Assembly: GCA_030272155.1 (NCBI GenBank)
Contig: CP126204.1
Location: 4,579,501 to 4,643,500 of the forward strand
Direction: 5' to 3'
Origin: Tetradesmus obliquus
Taxonomy: Eukaryota; Chlorophyta; Chlorophyceae; Sphaeropleales; Scenedesmaceae
DNA: 64,000 nucleotides
In this document: piece after piece, positions 33,510 through 45,627 of the stretch
How the letters are laid out: every line of letters begins with the position of its first letter
Numbering within the stretch: position 1 is the first letter of the stretch
Translations under genes and position numbers: made by a program
The notes under the pieces: model-generated
What the model was told of the DNA's origin: nothing
The model's input: the letters and a program-made list of their open reading frames with translations, nothing else
Database searches by the model: none

Positions 33510-35959
33510 AACAAGCCTTGCGATTGTCGTGACATGCTGCTGCTGCTGCTGCTGCCGGTAATGCTGCTGCCGTTGTTGCTCCTCGCTTGTTGCTTTGCTG
33601 CTCTAAACCCATAGAACTGCTGCCGCCGCTGCCATGTCCAACAACGCACCATGCGCTTGCTGCTGCACCCGCCAGCACTGCCAGTGCGCTGCATTACCAC
33701 TGCTGCTGCTTTTCTGTGACAGTGCTGCTGCTGCTGCTGCCGCTGCTGTGTGCCACCACTCACCATGCCCTTGGCCGCCACGTCCTCCAGTGCTGCCAGT
33801 GCGCTGCATCACTACTGCTGCTTCTCTGTGACGACGCTACCAGGCTGCTGCTGCTGCTGCTGCTGCTGTGTGCCACCACTCACCATGCCTTTGGCAGCCA
33901 CGTCCTCCAGTGCCGCCAGTGCGTTGCATCACTACTGCTGCTTATTTAACAGCGCCGCTGCTGCTGCTGCTGCTGCTGTGTCCCGCCACTCACCATGCCC
34001 TTAGCCGCCACGTCCTCCAGTGCTGCCAGTGCGCTGCTGGCCTTTGCGTACTTGACAAACACCACGCCCTTGCTGGAGATGAGGTCAGTCTTGCAATACT
34101 CCAGGTCAGGGTAGCGGCACAGCTCCTCCTGCAAGGGTTTTGATGTGGGTTTTGGGGTTTAGAAGTGGGCAGGGGCAGCACAGCATGACGAGTTGTTGCG
34201 TTGTGTGTGTATTTGATGTGTTGACGCACCAAAAGGCATGTGCAGTAATGACCCTGCCTGCTGCTTGGGCTGCAGCTGCTGCTGTTTTGGTGTGGCAGGT
34301 GACATGCTGACTCGCATCTGCTGCATGCACTGACGCTGTTTATACTGACATCATTGGGAGCATGGCGCATTGCTGCTGTTGCATTCTTGGCGCGCTTTCC
34401 TGCTGTGCATGCCACGCGGCGCTGGCGGCAGCACCACACATGCTGCAACACGCCTGCTGCTGCTGCTGCTGCTGCTGCTGCCTTTTCTTCACTGCAGCAT
34501 TAATTTACTGCAGCACTTCATGAGCGTAGCAGCTGCTGCTACTGCTGTTTTGTATGATGATGCTTCTGCTGCTGCTGCTGCTGCAGGTCGCTGCTGCTGC
34601 TGCTGCCACGCACGTGTATGAGCTGGCCGTCTGCTGTCTTGGGCACCACCAGGAACAGCCTGCTGCGAGGTGGCACATTGTCAGGGTCGCTTGCTGGTTC
34701 CTGCTCCTGGGCAGGCATCAGCTTGGCAGCACCTGGCTGCTGCTGCTGCTGTGGCTGTTGCTGCACGACCCTGCAGCAACATAACACAAGACAGCAAATG
34801 ACACATGAGGGTCAGCGGCAGCGTGCGCATGGCAGATAGGGAGGGTGAATGTGTGGGGTGCCGGTAGGGGTCAGACAATTGCAAGTAGTTGTCTAGAATG
34901 CTGCAGGACATGCACAGCATGCTGTGGGGACACCGCTGCTGTACTGCAGGGGCAAACGGCTGCTGCTGTTTGTACTGCTACTGCTTTTGCTGCTGAATCG
35001 GGCCCCCATGATAGACGTTGACTCAAGTGCACAAACGTTCGCCTGCCAACCGGCCCCTGAGATGTCAGGCCCCAGTTGCTGCCTGCAGGAGAGGCTGGGG
35101 GACCTGCTGCGAACATCGACACCGTGTGCTGGCTGCTGCTGCCGGCGAGCCTGTATACTGCCTGGTTGCTGCATAGCACGCAACATGCTTCTCCGTAGCC
35201 GACTGCTTCGGCTGCGGCCAATGGGCCACGCCACAAGCTGCACACCTGGGCGTTGGAGCTTCTGCCAGCAGCACCTTGAGCTTGGGGCCCTTGCCGTTGT
35301 TCAAAACAGCACCATTAAGGCTCTCCATCGCCAGTGCGGCGGTGCTGGCCTTGTCATACTTCACGAAGCACACTGCAGGATGTGGGATAGATGCAAAGGG
35401 TCAGCGCGGGAGCACAAGGTGGGCCTGATCAGCTACGTGAGGGCTCGAACAGTAGTTTGATGCACATTGCAACCGCATGGCCGCAGCTGCATGCCGGCAG
35501 AGCATCTCCTGCAGGACGAGTGTGTGCAGCAGCTGACCAGGGTACCCCCCGCAATAGATCTGATGTGCGCGCACAGCCTCTGCTAGCAGCCGGTTGCCGG
35601 CCAGAAACCTTTGAAATTCCATGCAAGAACTAGTACTTGAGCTGCTGCTGGCTGAACCAGTGCCTGCTGCTCTTGCGAAGAAATACACGACTGTCGCATC
35701 TGACCAAGTGACTGCACCCACCTCCCTTCTCCTTGATCAGCTTTATGTTTTCCACATTGCCATATGGTAGAAAGGCCTGCTTGAGCACGTCCTCCTGCTC
35801 ATGGCGGGCGGGTGCAGCAAGAGGCAAGCCTTTCAGCCAGCTGAGCCCACTGTTGCGCCAATACGCTCACGGCAGGCCTGCTGCGCCCTTCCTCACCTCG
35901 ACTGATCTACCACAGACTACAAAGAGCCTGGAATGCAGCGGCAGCTCCGTGCCCTGCAT
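28972..35959 (-). CDS. RBM45-like RNA-binding protein with three RRMs
   Basis: Exons on the minus strand: 35959-35897, 35794-35722, 35372-35246, 34770-34614, 34128-33994, 33255-33120, 32451-32174, 31731-31147 and 29940-28972. All phases agree, giving about 840 aa. The start MQGTELPLHSRLFVVCGRS leads straight into RRM1 (about residues 9-86; RNP1 GVCFVKYDKA). RRM2 is near 122-200 (SRLFLVVPK, then KGVVFVKYAK). RRM3 begins near 478 (QRLFVVVHKSVSDDSL, then LEYCD-like MEYCDLKKDKATGKSK at the exon end and GYCYVNYSTP in the last exon). The spacing and LxYCxxxxDxxTGxSKG pattern match the RBM45/DRB1 family. Ala-, Gln- and Ser/Gly-rich linkers are typical of such proteins. The 3' end is uncertain: a donor at 29103 would give a short alternative tail. 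A nuclear/cytoplasmic RNA-processing role is inferred from family. Confidence 0.88.
30060..31230 (-). repeat. Eleven-unit tandem array of the RRM3 exon end plus its splice donor
   Basis: The end of exon 8 (31230-31147) recurs ten more times in the following intron, with donor-side edges near 31046, 30943, 30835, 30724, 30610, 30496, 30381, 30284, 30178 and 30062. Spacing is 97-116 bp. Two subtypes occur. One carries CTGTTCTGCAG/CTACCCCGGC on its 5' side, an acceptor-like edge giving a 58-nt pseudo-exon. The other carries TTGTTAAAG/TACTGCGACC, giving a 42-nt pseudo-exon. Eight of the ten extra copies keep GCAAG/GT at the donor. Confidence 0.93.
32667..33200 (-). repeat. Four copies of RBM45-like exon 6 end plus donor
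   Basis: The segment encoding GLFGPGGALGHLPPLGLDAA with donor A/GTGAGT (real exon ending at 33120) recurs in the next intron with edges near 32996, 32773 and 32667, i.e. spacings of 117, 223 (two units) and 106 bp. The 32773 copy is almost exact over about 75 bp. Confidence 0.9.
33647..34042 (-). repeat. Four copies of RBM45-like exon 5 end plus donor
   Basis: The segment encoding ALAALEDVAAKGM with donor ATG/GTGAGTGG (real exon ending at 33994) recurs near 33881, 33761 and 33647, spaced 110, 120 and 114 bp. Each unit includes a CTG run. The two nearer copies keep the donor intact. Confidence 0.9.
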
Positions 35960-37210
35960 CGCTGCGAGTTCAAATGGGCTACTGGCGGAGTGCATCCATC
36001 TTCCTCCTGTCATAGTCATCCCAAACGCTCACATAAATAAGTGTGGAAGGCTGTGCCCGCTACGTTGTGGTCACCTCTAGGAAACCAGTAACACACCTAG
36101 GGCGGTTTTGTCAGAGGAAGCAATTCGAGGCCTTTCATGACATTCGCTGACTCAGAAAGCAATCGAAATAACCAGGTGTGGATTTCGGGCTGTTGTCAAC
36201 ACCACCCGCCCTCGGGCAATCGGACTGCTACTGCAGCATCGAAGCCTCTGCTACAGCTGCTCAGACTTTGACCGGAGGAGTGATCATATGAGGCAGGAAC
36301 GGATAGAACAGCAGTCTCATGAACTGTTTACCGTTCTGAATTGATTTAGGCACCCGGCATCACCTTCAAACTTGTCTGCGGGCGTCGAAGCAGGCAACTG
36401 CTTTGCCACAGCCTGGCCTTGCTCAGCGGCTGAGCAGGTATGGCCGAAATGCACACATTTCACCGTTACATGGCGGTCGATCGCCTCAGCAACTGCCTGC
36501 AGCAGCCATCACTTGAGTAGCAGCTGCTGTGCATCCCAGCGCCTGTTTCCGGCTTGATCAGCTGGTCAGGCCTGCAGGCACGACAGTTTTTCTCACAGCG
36601 ACCCGTCCGCACACGCAGCAGGCGGCAGAGAGAAACATCTCACCACAAAGACATCACGGCATCAGAAGTCAACTTACAAGCTGTACATGCTGCAGACAAT
36701 TGCTTCGTGTAGTGGGAGGCACTCAATGACTGCCTGGGCATGGGATGATCTTTGCATCCGCTGTGGACTTGGGCGGCAACGTCGTGCGAGCAGGTCGGAA
36801 AGCCTTCTTATTTGGAGAATCATAAACACCATAGGTGTTTGTAACCAGGTGGTGGGCACGGCCTGGCCGGGCCAATGGCATGATGCTGGAAAAGCCCTAA
36901 TCCTCAGTTCAAACGCTACCTCAGCATGCCCAGTTCCATCGCCTGCCAAAATTAGTGTGTTACTCATGATGTGATTCGTTCAGCGTTGCCGGGCAACCGC
37001 TTACGCTCACTCGTGGTAATTCTCACAAGTGCCCTTGCTTTCTTCCATAAAGTCCGATGTGCACACCAAAATGCGCTGCAATCAAAATTTACAGTGTAAC
37101 TTGATGCTACGAACCAAAACTTGAGCGTACTCTGCATCGTCGTCACTGCGACAGCAGTACAGCAACATCAGCATTGACCAGTCACTGCTGGCATCCAGCC
37201 GCTAGCAAAC
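35960..37210. promoter_or_regulatory. Divergent promoter region between RBM45-like and ARM genes
   Basis: About 1.25 kb separates the two start codons on opposite strands. It has few CAG/CTG runs compared with its flanks and no convincing ORF. It should hold both promoters, but no TATA box or other element could be named with confidence. Confidence 0.5.
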
Positions 37211-40200
37211 ATGAACCAAGCCGCCAAAGCGCCTGAATCACTGCAAGTGCTGGTGGAGCACCTCTCTGCTGGGGCTGGGGCCAGTGCGGCAAGCCAGGTG
37301 CGTACGAAAGCACCAACGCTGCTGCAACAACGGCACATGGTGTGGTTCATCGTGGCTTGCTTGCAGGAAGGTGCACACTACATCTGACGACATGCATGTT
37401 GCGTTTAGGCAGGCAGGCAGGCTGGCAAACAGCAGGGCGGCAGCAGTCACAAGCATCTGGGACCAGGTGCTACAAAGCGATGCAAAGGCAAGCATCGGCT
37501 GCGCCAGGACAGTTAGCTGTGCCCAACTGGTCGCGTAACAATTATGCATACCTAAACACCCCAGCAGTCTCTGTGTAACTGCACTGAGCTGCTTGTGCTG
37601 ATGCCATGCAGTTTCATGCACAAAACGCTTTCGTAGCAGCCTCGCATGCACGATGCAATCTGCTGCGGGCGGCACTGCTTGCATGGCAAATGCTGCTACC
37701 ATTGCTGACATCACCATCGCTGCAAATTTTGACAACGTTGGTTGCTGTTGCTGTTGGGCTGGTGCCGCTGCAGAAAGAGGAGTTGCTCAAGCTGGCAGTT
37801 TTGCCGCGTCTGCTGCAGCTGATGGAAGGCCGGGCAGCAGACGCAGAGGCGGCATATGCAGCAGCAGGCTGCCTGGCGTTCTTGGTGCAGCACCCCAAGT
37901 GGCTGGCAGAAGTCAGCGCAACAGGCGCCCTCACAAACAAGGTGCGTGTGCGACTTCTACCACGCACCAGTAATAGGAACAGCTGCAAGTGCACCAGGCT
38001 AAGAGTTAATGCTGCTAAGGGCCAGAGGAGGAGGCAGCAACAAGTTAATGCACAATTGAAAGGCTCACGTTAATGTGCACATAACGTATGTGCACATACA
38101 TGCGCGCATAGTAGCCTCCAGAGTTGGTTGCAGGTTGGTTCAGCTGCTGCTGCTGCTTTCAGGTTGTTGCTGCTTGCTTGGGCTTGTTACGAGGCTGCCA
38201 TGACCGCAGCCGCTTGCCAGCTGCGCAGCTGTTGCTGCTGCTGTCGCGGCAGCCAGCGCTGGTGCCGCGCTTGGAGCCCTGCTTGAGCACACTGCTGGCA
38301 CTACTAGCTGAAGCAGGTGGGCAACAGCAGGGGCAGCTGGCTGCTGTACATTGCAGTGCAGTGCTGGCGCGTCATGCAGTCCTGCAATGGCTGCATGAAG
38401 GATGCATGCTGCTGCCGAGCACTGCTGCTTGTGTCCCATCACCAGATGCGGCGCCTGCTGCTGCTGCTGCTGCTGCTGCAGGCGGCCCTGGCTGGGCTGG
38501 TGGCCGGCAGCTGTCCACTGCTGCAGCAGGCGTGCTGCAGGCGCTGCTGGAGCCCAGCGAGTACGAGCCGGAGCCAGCCAAGCAGGTGCGGGCAGCGCCT
38601 GTCAGCACATGCAGCTGCCAGTAGCTCGTAACTGTCTGGGGGACACCCGCTCTTTGTTGTGCTGCAAGCATATCAGCTGGCATTCTGCCGGTTGCTGCTA
38701 CTACTGGCCGTCAAAGGAGCGTTGACTCACTTTGAAGACCTGAGTGTTCTGCTGTGCACTACGCCTGCCTGCAGTTGCGCCGCCAGTCCTGCCTGGCCAG
38801 TGGTGCTGTGGGCATGCTGCTGGGGCAGCTGCAAGGCGCCAGCGGCCCGCTGCTGCTGTCTGCTGCCGCCTGTCTGCGCTTCATGGCACTGGCGCCTGGA
38901 GCTGCAGAGGTTCTGGCAGGTGCGCGCTGGGCCAGGGGTTCATTTACTTGGAATTTGCTTGTTTGTTGGCAGCTGCAGGGGAAGATATGTTGTTGGCCAG
39001 GCATGAAATGTTATATGGAGCCTTTCCAGTCCAGCTTGCAGGAGATGTGCTGTGCGCTTGAAGTTGTATGCCTCGTCCGCGACAACGAGCGCTAGAAGTG
39101 GACCACGCAGATGTATGCAAGCGCGTTCCTGCACAGCAGTAGCTGCTGGACCTGCTGGTACGCCACTGCTGTCGTAGAGAGCCATGTGGCCCGACACACA
39201 TTACTGTGCACGAATGACAACATTGCGCATGTGGTGATGTCTCAAATGGGCGCTGCAGGTGACCCTGCTGTTGCACGGCAGCTGCTGCAGCTGCTGAGCC
39301 GTGGCGGTGACGGCGTGCGGGCCTTTGTGAGCGGCATCACCTGGGAGCTGGCTGCGGCGCCGCTGCCAGCGCAGCAGCTGCTGGAGGCAGGCGCAGTGCC
39401 AGTGCTGTTAGGCGTAGTGCAGGCCACGGCAGCCGCAGCAGGCGCCAAGTCCGGCAAGGAAGGCAGCAAAGGGAAGAAGAAAGGTGACAGCAGCAGCAAG
39501 GATGGTGCTGCTGGTAAGGCAGGGCAGCAGAAAGAAGGCAGTAAGGGGGCTGCTGCTGGCAAGGCCCCTGAGGCAGGCAGGCAGCCTGCCAGTGAGCTGC
39601 TGCAGGACCCTGCTGCTGCTGCAGCTGTGGCGCTATGCAATGCCACAGGTGGGTGCTGGTGCAGCAGTGGGCAAGGCAGTTTGATCGCTGCAGTGCTTTT
39701 GCTACCAGCATCAAGGTGATGCAGGCCCGGTGCAGCACCGCAGCCAGTGCAATAGAGTTTACTGCAGTGCTGACGCAGTGAAAGCTCCGTTCCAGCCAGA
39801 CAACTATGATGATGTGGCTACTGTGTGCTGGCACAGTTGAAGCTCCGCCTCAGCCAGGCAATTGGTGATTGTGTGGTGCTGTTTCTGCGCTGGGTGCTGA
39901 TGCAGGTGCCCTGCACCACCTATCATTCATAGACGAGGCCAAGCAGCAGCTGGGGCAGTCGCCGCAGCTGCGCCTGCTGGTTGAGCTGCTGCTGCGTGGC
40001 AAGGCTGACAGCCAGACGTATGACAACCTGGTGGGCTGCCTGTGGAATGTGGGCCTGCTGGCTGAGAACGGCCCACGCCTGGCAGCAGCGGGCGCGCCAG
40101 CACACCTTGTTCATCCTGTGCCTGCTAGGTGAGGTGCCAGGACTGGGCTGTATTAATCAGGGTGGGGGGCATTCCTGCCTGCTGTAGTATGTGTAGTGCT

Positions 40201-40466
40201 CGGCATATGTTGGCACCTGTAGATTCAAATCAATACTGATAACAAAATTAAAGGGAAGCCAGCAGCGTTGGTGTGTGTCAATGCTCAGTGCTCAATGATT
40301 TGAGGTGGCCTGCCTTTGCAGCTCTCCTGCTTGCTGAGCACTGACTGTGCTTACCTTACATGTTGCTGTGCCCCATGTTGCAGGTGGAACTGTGCAGCAG
40401 GCTGAAGAGAAGCTCATGGCTAGCATAGCGCAACTGCCTGACCAACAGGCCCTACTGGCGGCATGA
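37211..40466 (+). CDS. Armadillo-repeat protein
   Basis: Exons 37211-37297, 37774-37941, 38163-38585, 38775-38919, 39259-39648, 39906-40128 and 40384-40466. Start MNQAAKAPESLQVLVEHLSA. Helical pairs of armadillo type run through most of it: KLAVLPRLLQLMEG, AAYAAAGCLAFLVQHP, QLLQLLSRGGDGVRAFV and, most clearly, YDNLVGCLWNVGLLAENGP. A Lys/Gly/Ser-rich low-complexity insert (GKEGSKGKKKGDSSSKDG) sits in exon 5. Exons 1-6 agree in phase. Exon 6 exits in phase 2, whereas the natural last exon (GTVQQAEEKLMASIAQLPDQ, TGA at 40464) needs phase 1. Either a 1-nt indel lies near 40085-40100 or the protein ends at an early TGA near 40402. An extra intron within 38317-38480 is possible and frame-neutral. 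Partner and role unknown. Confidence 0.72.
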
Positions 40467-41283
40467 TTCGGTCACAACAGCAAGGCCTGCCCTGCGCTGA
40501 AAGCCTGCGCTGCGCTATGCAGCTTGCAGCAAAGCCAAGTGGCATATGCAGATACGTAGAACTTGTGGTGCATGGTAAACTATCCGGCCAGACGCGGCAG
40601 TGTTTTGAGTGTCCAGGCTTGACAGACGTGGCAGAAACAGTAAGGTTGAGCAGGGTTGTGCTTTGTCAAGTCATATGCAGCAGCGAATATCATGGGTCTG
40701 TTGTTCATGGTATTTGATGCCTGTGTAACAGGAGCTTGTTGGACTGTGATACTGAGGCTCACACAGCTTGTGCTGCTGGACCAGCAATGCACTGCATTGC
40801 CAACTGGCAGTTGGCACCAACGCTGCAGCGAGGACTAGTTGTGCCATGCACAAACACCGGTGATTGGTACATACTACAGGTTTTTGATCACCCGCCATCA
40901 GCCGCCTTAACCTTTTGGCACTAAATCATGCGGGTTCATGCGGCAAAGTAATTATGTGTCCTTACCAAGTCACTCCCAACACGTGTTATTGGGCACAGCT
41001 GTAGGCAGCAATACATTGACGTGGTTCTCTCGCAAAAAATCAACTGTGCCGACTTGTATGGGTGCATTGCTTCCTGATGCCTTGGATCTTGGCATGCGAA
41101 GGCTGGGACTTTCAGCATGTCAGTGACGAGGGTGTGTAGCCAAACCCTAGCTGTGTTGTCTTTCGAGAAACGCCAGACCATGCATGTGAATCTATTGCTG
41201 GTATGATGTATTGACACGTTGCTTGCCCTTGAAGGCGATCTCCCGGTGCGAGCGTGAAGTACAGTAAAAATTGACCAGACACG
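40467..41283. other. Intergenic, nothing recognised
   Basis: Only short ORFs. Fewer CAG/CTG runs than elsewhere. Should contain the 3' UTR of the ARM gene and the promoter of the aldo/keto-reductase-like gene. Confidence 0.5.
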
Positions 41284-43513
41284 ATGTCGAGCGTTGAGGT
41301 AGCCTCATCGCAGCAGCCCAATCCATGTCCACTGCTATCTACATTGTACAAAAGTCAAAGGCCGGCTGCCACTCTAGTGCCGGGTGTGCAGCTAGCACCC
41401 ATCATACTGTCATGCAGCCTGCCCACAAACCATCAGGTGGGAAAGCCAGCTTCACCGCAACGACCTGTGTCAGCATTCAAACGGATAAGTATAAGCATGG
41501 TATCAGCCGTTTGTGGGCTGTTTTTTGTGCTGCAGGCTATGTTGGCTGGGAGTTGGACGTCCAGAGCAGCAGCAGATGCAGAAGTCCTCAACAGCAGCAC
41601 TTCACAAGCAGCAGCCCCTCCAGCCTTCAACCCTGCAGCGCCAGAGTACAATGTAAGTGTATCTACGAAAGGTGCATAGGCGATTCAGTGTCTGCTCACA
41701 GCGCATGCAGTTTATTGCTGCAAGTGTGGTAGCAGCAGAGACACTGCAACCAGGCCTCCAAAGTAGGACAGCTCAACGGCTTCCTGCAGCAACGCATACG
41801 CAGCACATCTATACTGTGCAGCACTCGGGCAAGTACAAGATCACCAATAGCATGGAGTGACAGCAGCAATCCACACTTTGCTGCAACCGCACATTGATAT
41901 GCACACCCATGCACGACATTGCGGCGCATGTGCGGCATGCTCTTCTTGCAGGAACTGGCGCGGCGTGTCAGCCAGTCCTCAGCCATGCGGCGCTGGAATG
42001 AGCTGACGATCCGCGCAAAGCAGCTGGAGAAGCAGCTGCCAGGCCTCACAGGAGATGCAAAGGAGGTGCGCAGGTGTACAGCAGTGCAGCTGGTGCTGCT
42101 CCATGTGGCAGCATGGCGCTGTGTTGTACTGAGGAGTGCGCTGTGTGTGCATGCTGCACATGTGCCATCATTGTCAACCATAGAGCTGATGCCACTCACT
42201 GTTCGGCTGCTGTTCTGCTCCTGCAGGCCAAGCAGCAGGAGATTGAGGAGACGCAGCAGCAGCTTGCAGATGCACAGGCAGCGCTGAGTGACCTGCAGGC
42301 ATCCTTTGAGCCCGTGAGCACCACATGCACAAAGCAGACCTGTCTATGCAGTACAGAGCTGGTTGACGCTACAGAAGCATGCGCACAGCAGCTGACTGCA
42401 GCTGCTGTCAGCATGGTTGGCAGCAGTGTGAATATTCCTGCTAGATGCGTTCTGTGCAGCAGCTGTTTTATGAAAGCTGTGTTAAGGTGTGCTGCTGCTC
42501 TGCGCTGAGCATGCTTAGGCTTGCAGGCCGCTGCGTGTTGTACTCTGCAGCTCAACACAGCCAGCCTTGCTAGCAATAGCTGATATTTCAACATAAGCGG
42601 TGTGCTGATTATTCCTGCAGGACCCACTGTCACTGGTGCCATGGATGAGTGCGCTGTTTGCGCTGGCAGACGCCGGCTGCCGCAGCTTTGACACAGGAGG
42701 CGCAGGCTGGCCGCCCTGCCCAGGCCAGGCGCCCCTCACGGAGCTGCTGGCAGGCTCCTACGGTAACCCAGCAGCTGCATCTGCGTGGCTGTACGGCGGC
42801 GCTGAGAAGGTGCTGGGAGTGTTTAAGCGCAGGTGGGTGCCGGCAGCGCGTCTGGCCCTGTCATGGGTACATCTGTGCTCCTGCAGCTCGGGTTGACGTA
42901 AAAGCAGCCGGCACCGCCGTGTCCCACTTTGCATGTGACTGATTGCACATAGTAGAGCCCCTGCTGGCGACGGCAGGTGTGTGGAACATGGCAGCAGGTG
43001 CGTGCTGGTTGTGCCGGGTAATCTTGCCAACCATGGCGACCTTGCTGCGCTGCCTGCAGGTATGAAGCAGAGCGAGGCCCCGGCAGCGTGTCTGTCTTCA
43101 CGCGCTTGTCAGTCAACTGCTTTGGCGATGACAGCGCAGCACAGCTGGCGGCTGCCGTGGAGGCTGCTGTGGAGCGCAGCAGGGTGGCGCTGCTGGGCCC
43201 GGAGGCTGCTGCTGCTGGCGGCTGCCTGGACCTGGTGCAGCTGGCATGGCTGGACTACAAGGTGAGCGCCGCAGGACGGCACGATCTCTACTACTCTTGA
43301 ACAGCTCGCTGTTTGGCTGTAGCTGGTTTTGTCGGCAGACCTCATGGCAGCCGCAGCTGGAGTTGCTAGATTGACGTGGACACAGAGCTGAGATGGCGGT
43401 TGTTCGCCCGCAGCGGCACTCCTTGCTGGTGTCGATGCTTCTGTACGTGGCATGCTGCACATCTTACCCAGTGTGCGGGAATTGCACATTGCCACCAGGC
43501 CGCTGCCTGTCAA

Positions 43514-43546
<33 letters not shown>

Positions 43547-44839
43547 CCCGCCAGGAGTGTGACTTTCTGCCGGTGCTGCTGGCGCTGGCGCGCCTGGCCA
43601 GGGACAAGTCTGAGCCCAACCCCGAGGGTGGGCCGCCGGTGGTCACGGAGCCCAAGCGCATCGCAGGCATTGGGCTGGTGGATGCGCCAGTGGAGGCAGT
43701 CACAGCAGCGGTGAGCAGCAGTGTGCCGCTTGGGTGCCTGGGCAGCTCTGGGGCTCCAGCGGCCAGCAACGGTGGTGGTGTCTTGGTGTGTACAGAGGTT
43801 CCTGGGATGCTGGGCATCAGCATGTAACCCACATGACTGTGCCGTAACATGCACATGTGCTGCTCTGCCATGCTGCCTGCAGCTGCGTGCGGGCGTGCCA
43901 CTGGCCTGTGTGACAGTGAGCTACAACTTGCTGGACGTGGCTGCTGCACCACTGCTGGAGCTGTGCCGAGCCCGCGGCATCAAGGTGTTTGCAGCCGGGG
44001 CGCTGGCACATGGCCTCATCAGCGAGGCATTCCTAGGGGTGGCAGCACCCAACACAGCAGCAGGGGCAGGCTCCGTGGCAGCTGGCAGCACCGCTGGGGG
44101 CAGTGTGGCTGCGGCTGAGGCGCTGGGGCCTGACAACCTGGCGGCTGGCATGCAGGCTGTGGCAAGGTGAGGGAACTGTGCCTTACGGCTCTGTTGTATC
44201 TGTGTGCAGCAGTTGAGCAGAATATTTGACTTACCGCCGTATTACCACGGTTGCAAACACACTTGTAGCATGCACACCTCAGCCGTTAGGCAAGCAGTGT
44301 AATGGCTGCTGCTGAAATCTGTTGCTGGCTGCTGCTTCACCCCACCTTGCAGGTATGGCGGCTGGCAGCGCTTCCAGCGCCTGCTGGCGTGCCTCAAGTC
44401 CGTGGCAGACAAGCACCGCGTGTCGCTGGAGGCGGTGGCGCTGCGCTGGCTCATCGACCAGGGCACCTTCCCGCTGACAGCAGCACGCTGGAGCGCCAGC
44501 GCGGGCCCCTGGGCCACATTCGGCCACACCTACGGCCTGACAGCATCTGCGCAAGCAGCAGCAACAGATGCTGCCAGCCAGGACGCCGCTGCTTCAGCAG
44601 CAGCAGCAGGCGGCGAGGAGGGTGCTGGTGAGGCGAACGAGGCAGAACAGCCCGCAGAGCAGCAGCAGCAGCAGAGTGAGGTGGCGGGTGTGGCTGTGTC
44701 TGTGCAGAAGCGTGAGGTGCCGCTGGGTGGTGGTGAGGCGTTTGTGCCTGGCGTGGATGGTGCGCTGTTCCAGGTGGCCAGCTTCCTGGATGCTGAGGAC
44801 GTGGCTGCACTGGGCAGCCTGTGCGGGGCAGCAGTGTAG
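41284..44839 (+). CDS. Aldo/keto reductase-like protein, probably plastid-targeted, catalytic tetrad incomplete
   Basis: Exons 41284-41652, 41952-42065, 42227-42313, 42621-42832, 43060-43261, 43555-43710, 43883-44166 and 44353-44839, all in phase, 636 aa. Residues 1-120 are Ser/Ala/Pro-rich and look like a transit peptide. A frame-neutral intron at about 41433-41534 would shorten this. A coiled-coil stretch (about 124-190, IRAKQLEKQLPGLTGDAKE) precedes the AKR barrel: FDTGG (Asp214), LYGGAEKVLG (Tyr248), SVFTRLSV, LVQLAWLDYK, GIGLVDAP, VTVSYNLLD, GIKVFAAGALAHGLISE. The tetrad Asp and Tyr are kept, but Lys is Arg276 and His is Ala323 relative to TAS-type reductases. The C-terminus has an acidic, Gln/Ala-rich extension. 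Redox activity is therefore doubtful. Confidence 0.78.
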
Positions 44840-45627
44840 GGCCAACGTGCCGCTGTGGCGGGTGGCTGGTTGTGAGAATGCCGTGGCAGGGCATGGAGCC
44901 TGTGTGTGGCATGGTGTGCCACACCATTTGTCTGGTTTCTGCAGCTGGTGCTTCATGGGCCAAGGGGGGACAGGCTGCATGGTGATGATGTTGCAGCCAC
45001 ATCAGCTGCACCTGGTGGTGTTTTCCAGGCAGCAGTGATCTACCACAACAGGGATAGTGGGGGTAGCGCAGCAAGGGACCCTTTGATTTGAGGTTGGTTA
45101 TGCACTTGAACTTCAAGATTGAATCAAGTGCTCAAGTTGAGCAGGGCTTTTCGACAGATTGTGATCAGCTTTAGGACATTCTTCGATCATATTACGTGGG
45201 GAACTGGCATGCACCTGGTACAATATCAGTCACAAAGGGCTGTGGGGCAACTTGCGTGTTGTGCCAGCTATGCATCCATGAGCCAGCACCCTCTGCCTCT
45301 TCCTGGCCTGGCTTCCAAACAGCCAGGCCAGCTCTCGGCCTTTGATGCCAATGCAAGCAACGCTTGAAAAAATAATGAGCAGCAGATTTGCCGCCTGGCG
45401 TGTTGGGATGAGCTGGCGCAGTCTATATCCCAGCCTGGCATACAACTGTCAAGGCGAGGCATGTCAAACATAACAAAACAGCTCTGAAAAACTGGACATG
45501 TCACGTTGAATTAATTAAACCACTGCAGCGGCAGCAGCACCAGCGGCGTACATCCCCACCACTCGTCGCTATCATAGCAACCAATGCTGCTGACACTGCC
45601 TCACATGCCGCCTGCTGTGCCTGCCAC
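44840..45627. other. Intergenic between convergent genes, nothing recognised
   Basis: 3' flanks of two converging genes. No ORF with family resemblance; a few AT-rich patches (e.g. 45365-45375 and 45505-45515). Confidence 0.5.

Noticed and set aside
36000..37200. Hidden gene in the divergent region
   Set aside because: Only short ORFs without family resemblance; better explained as promoter DNA.
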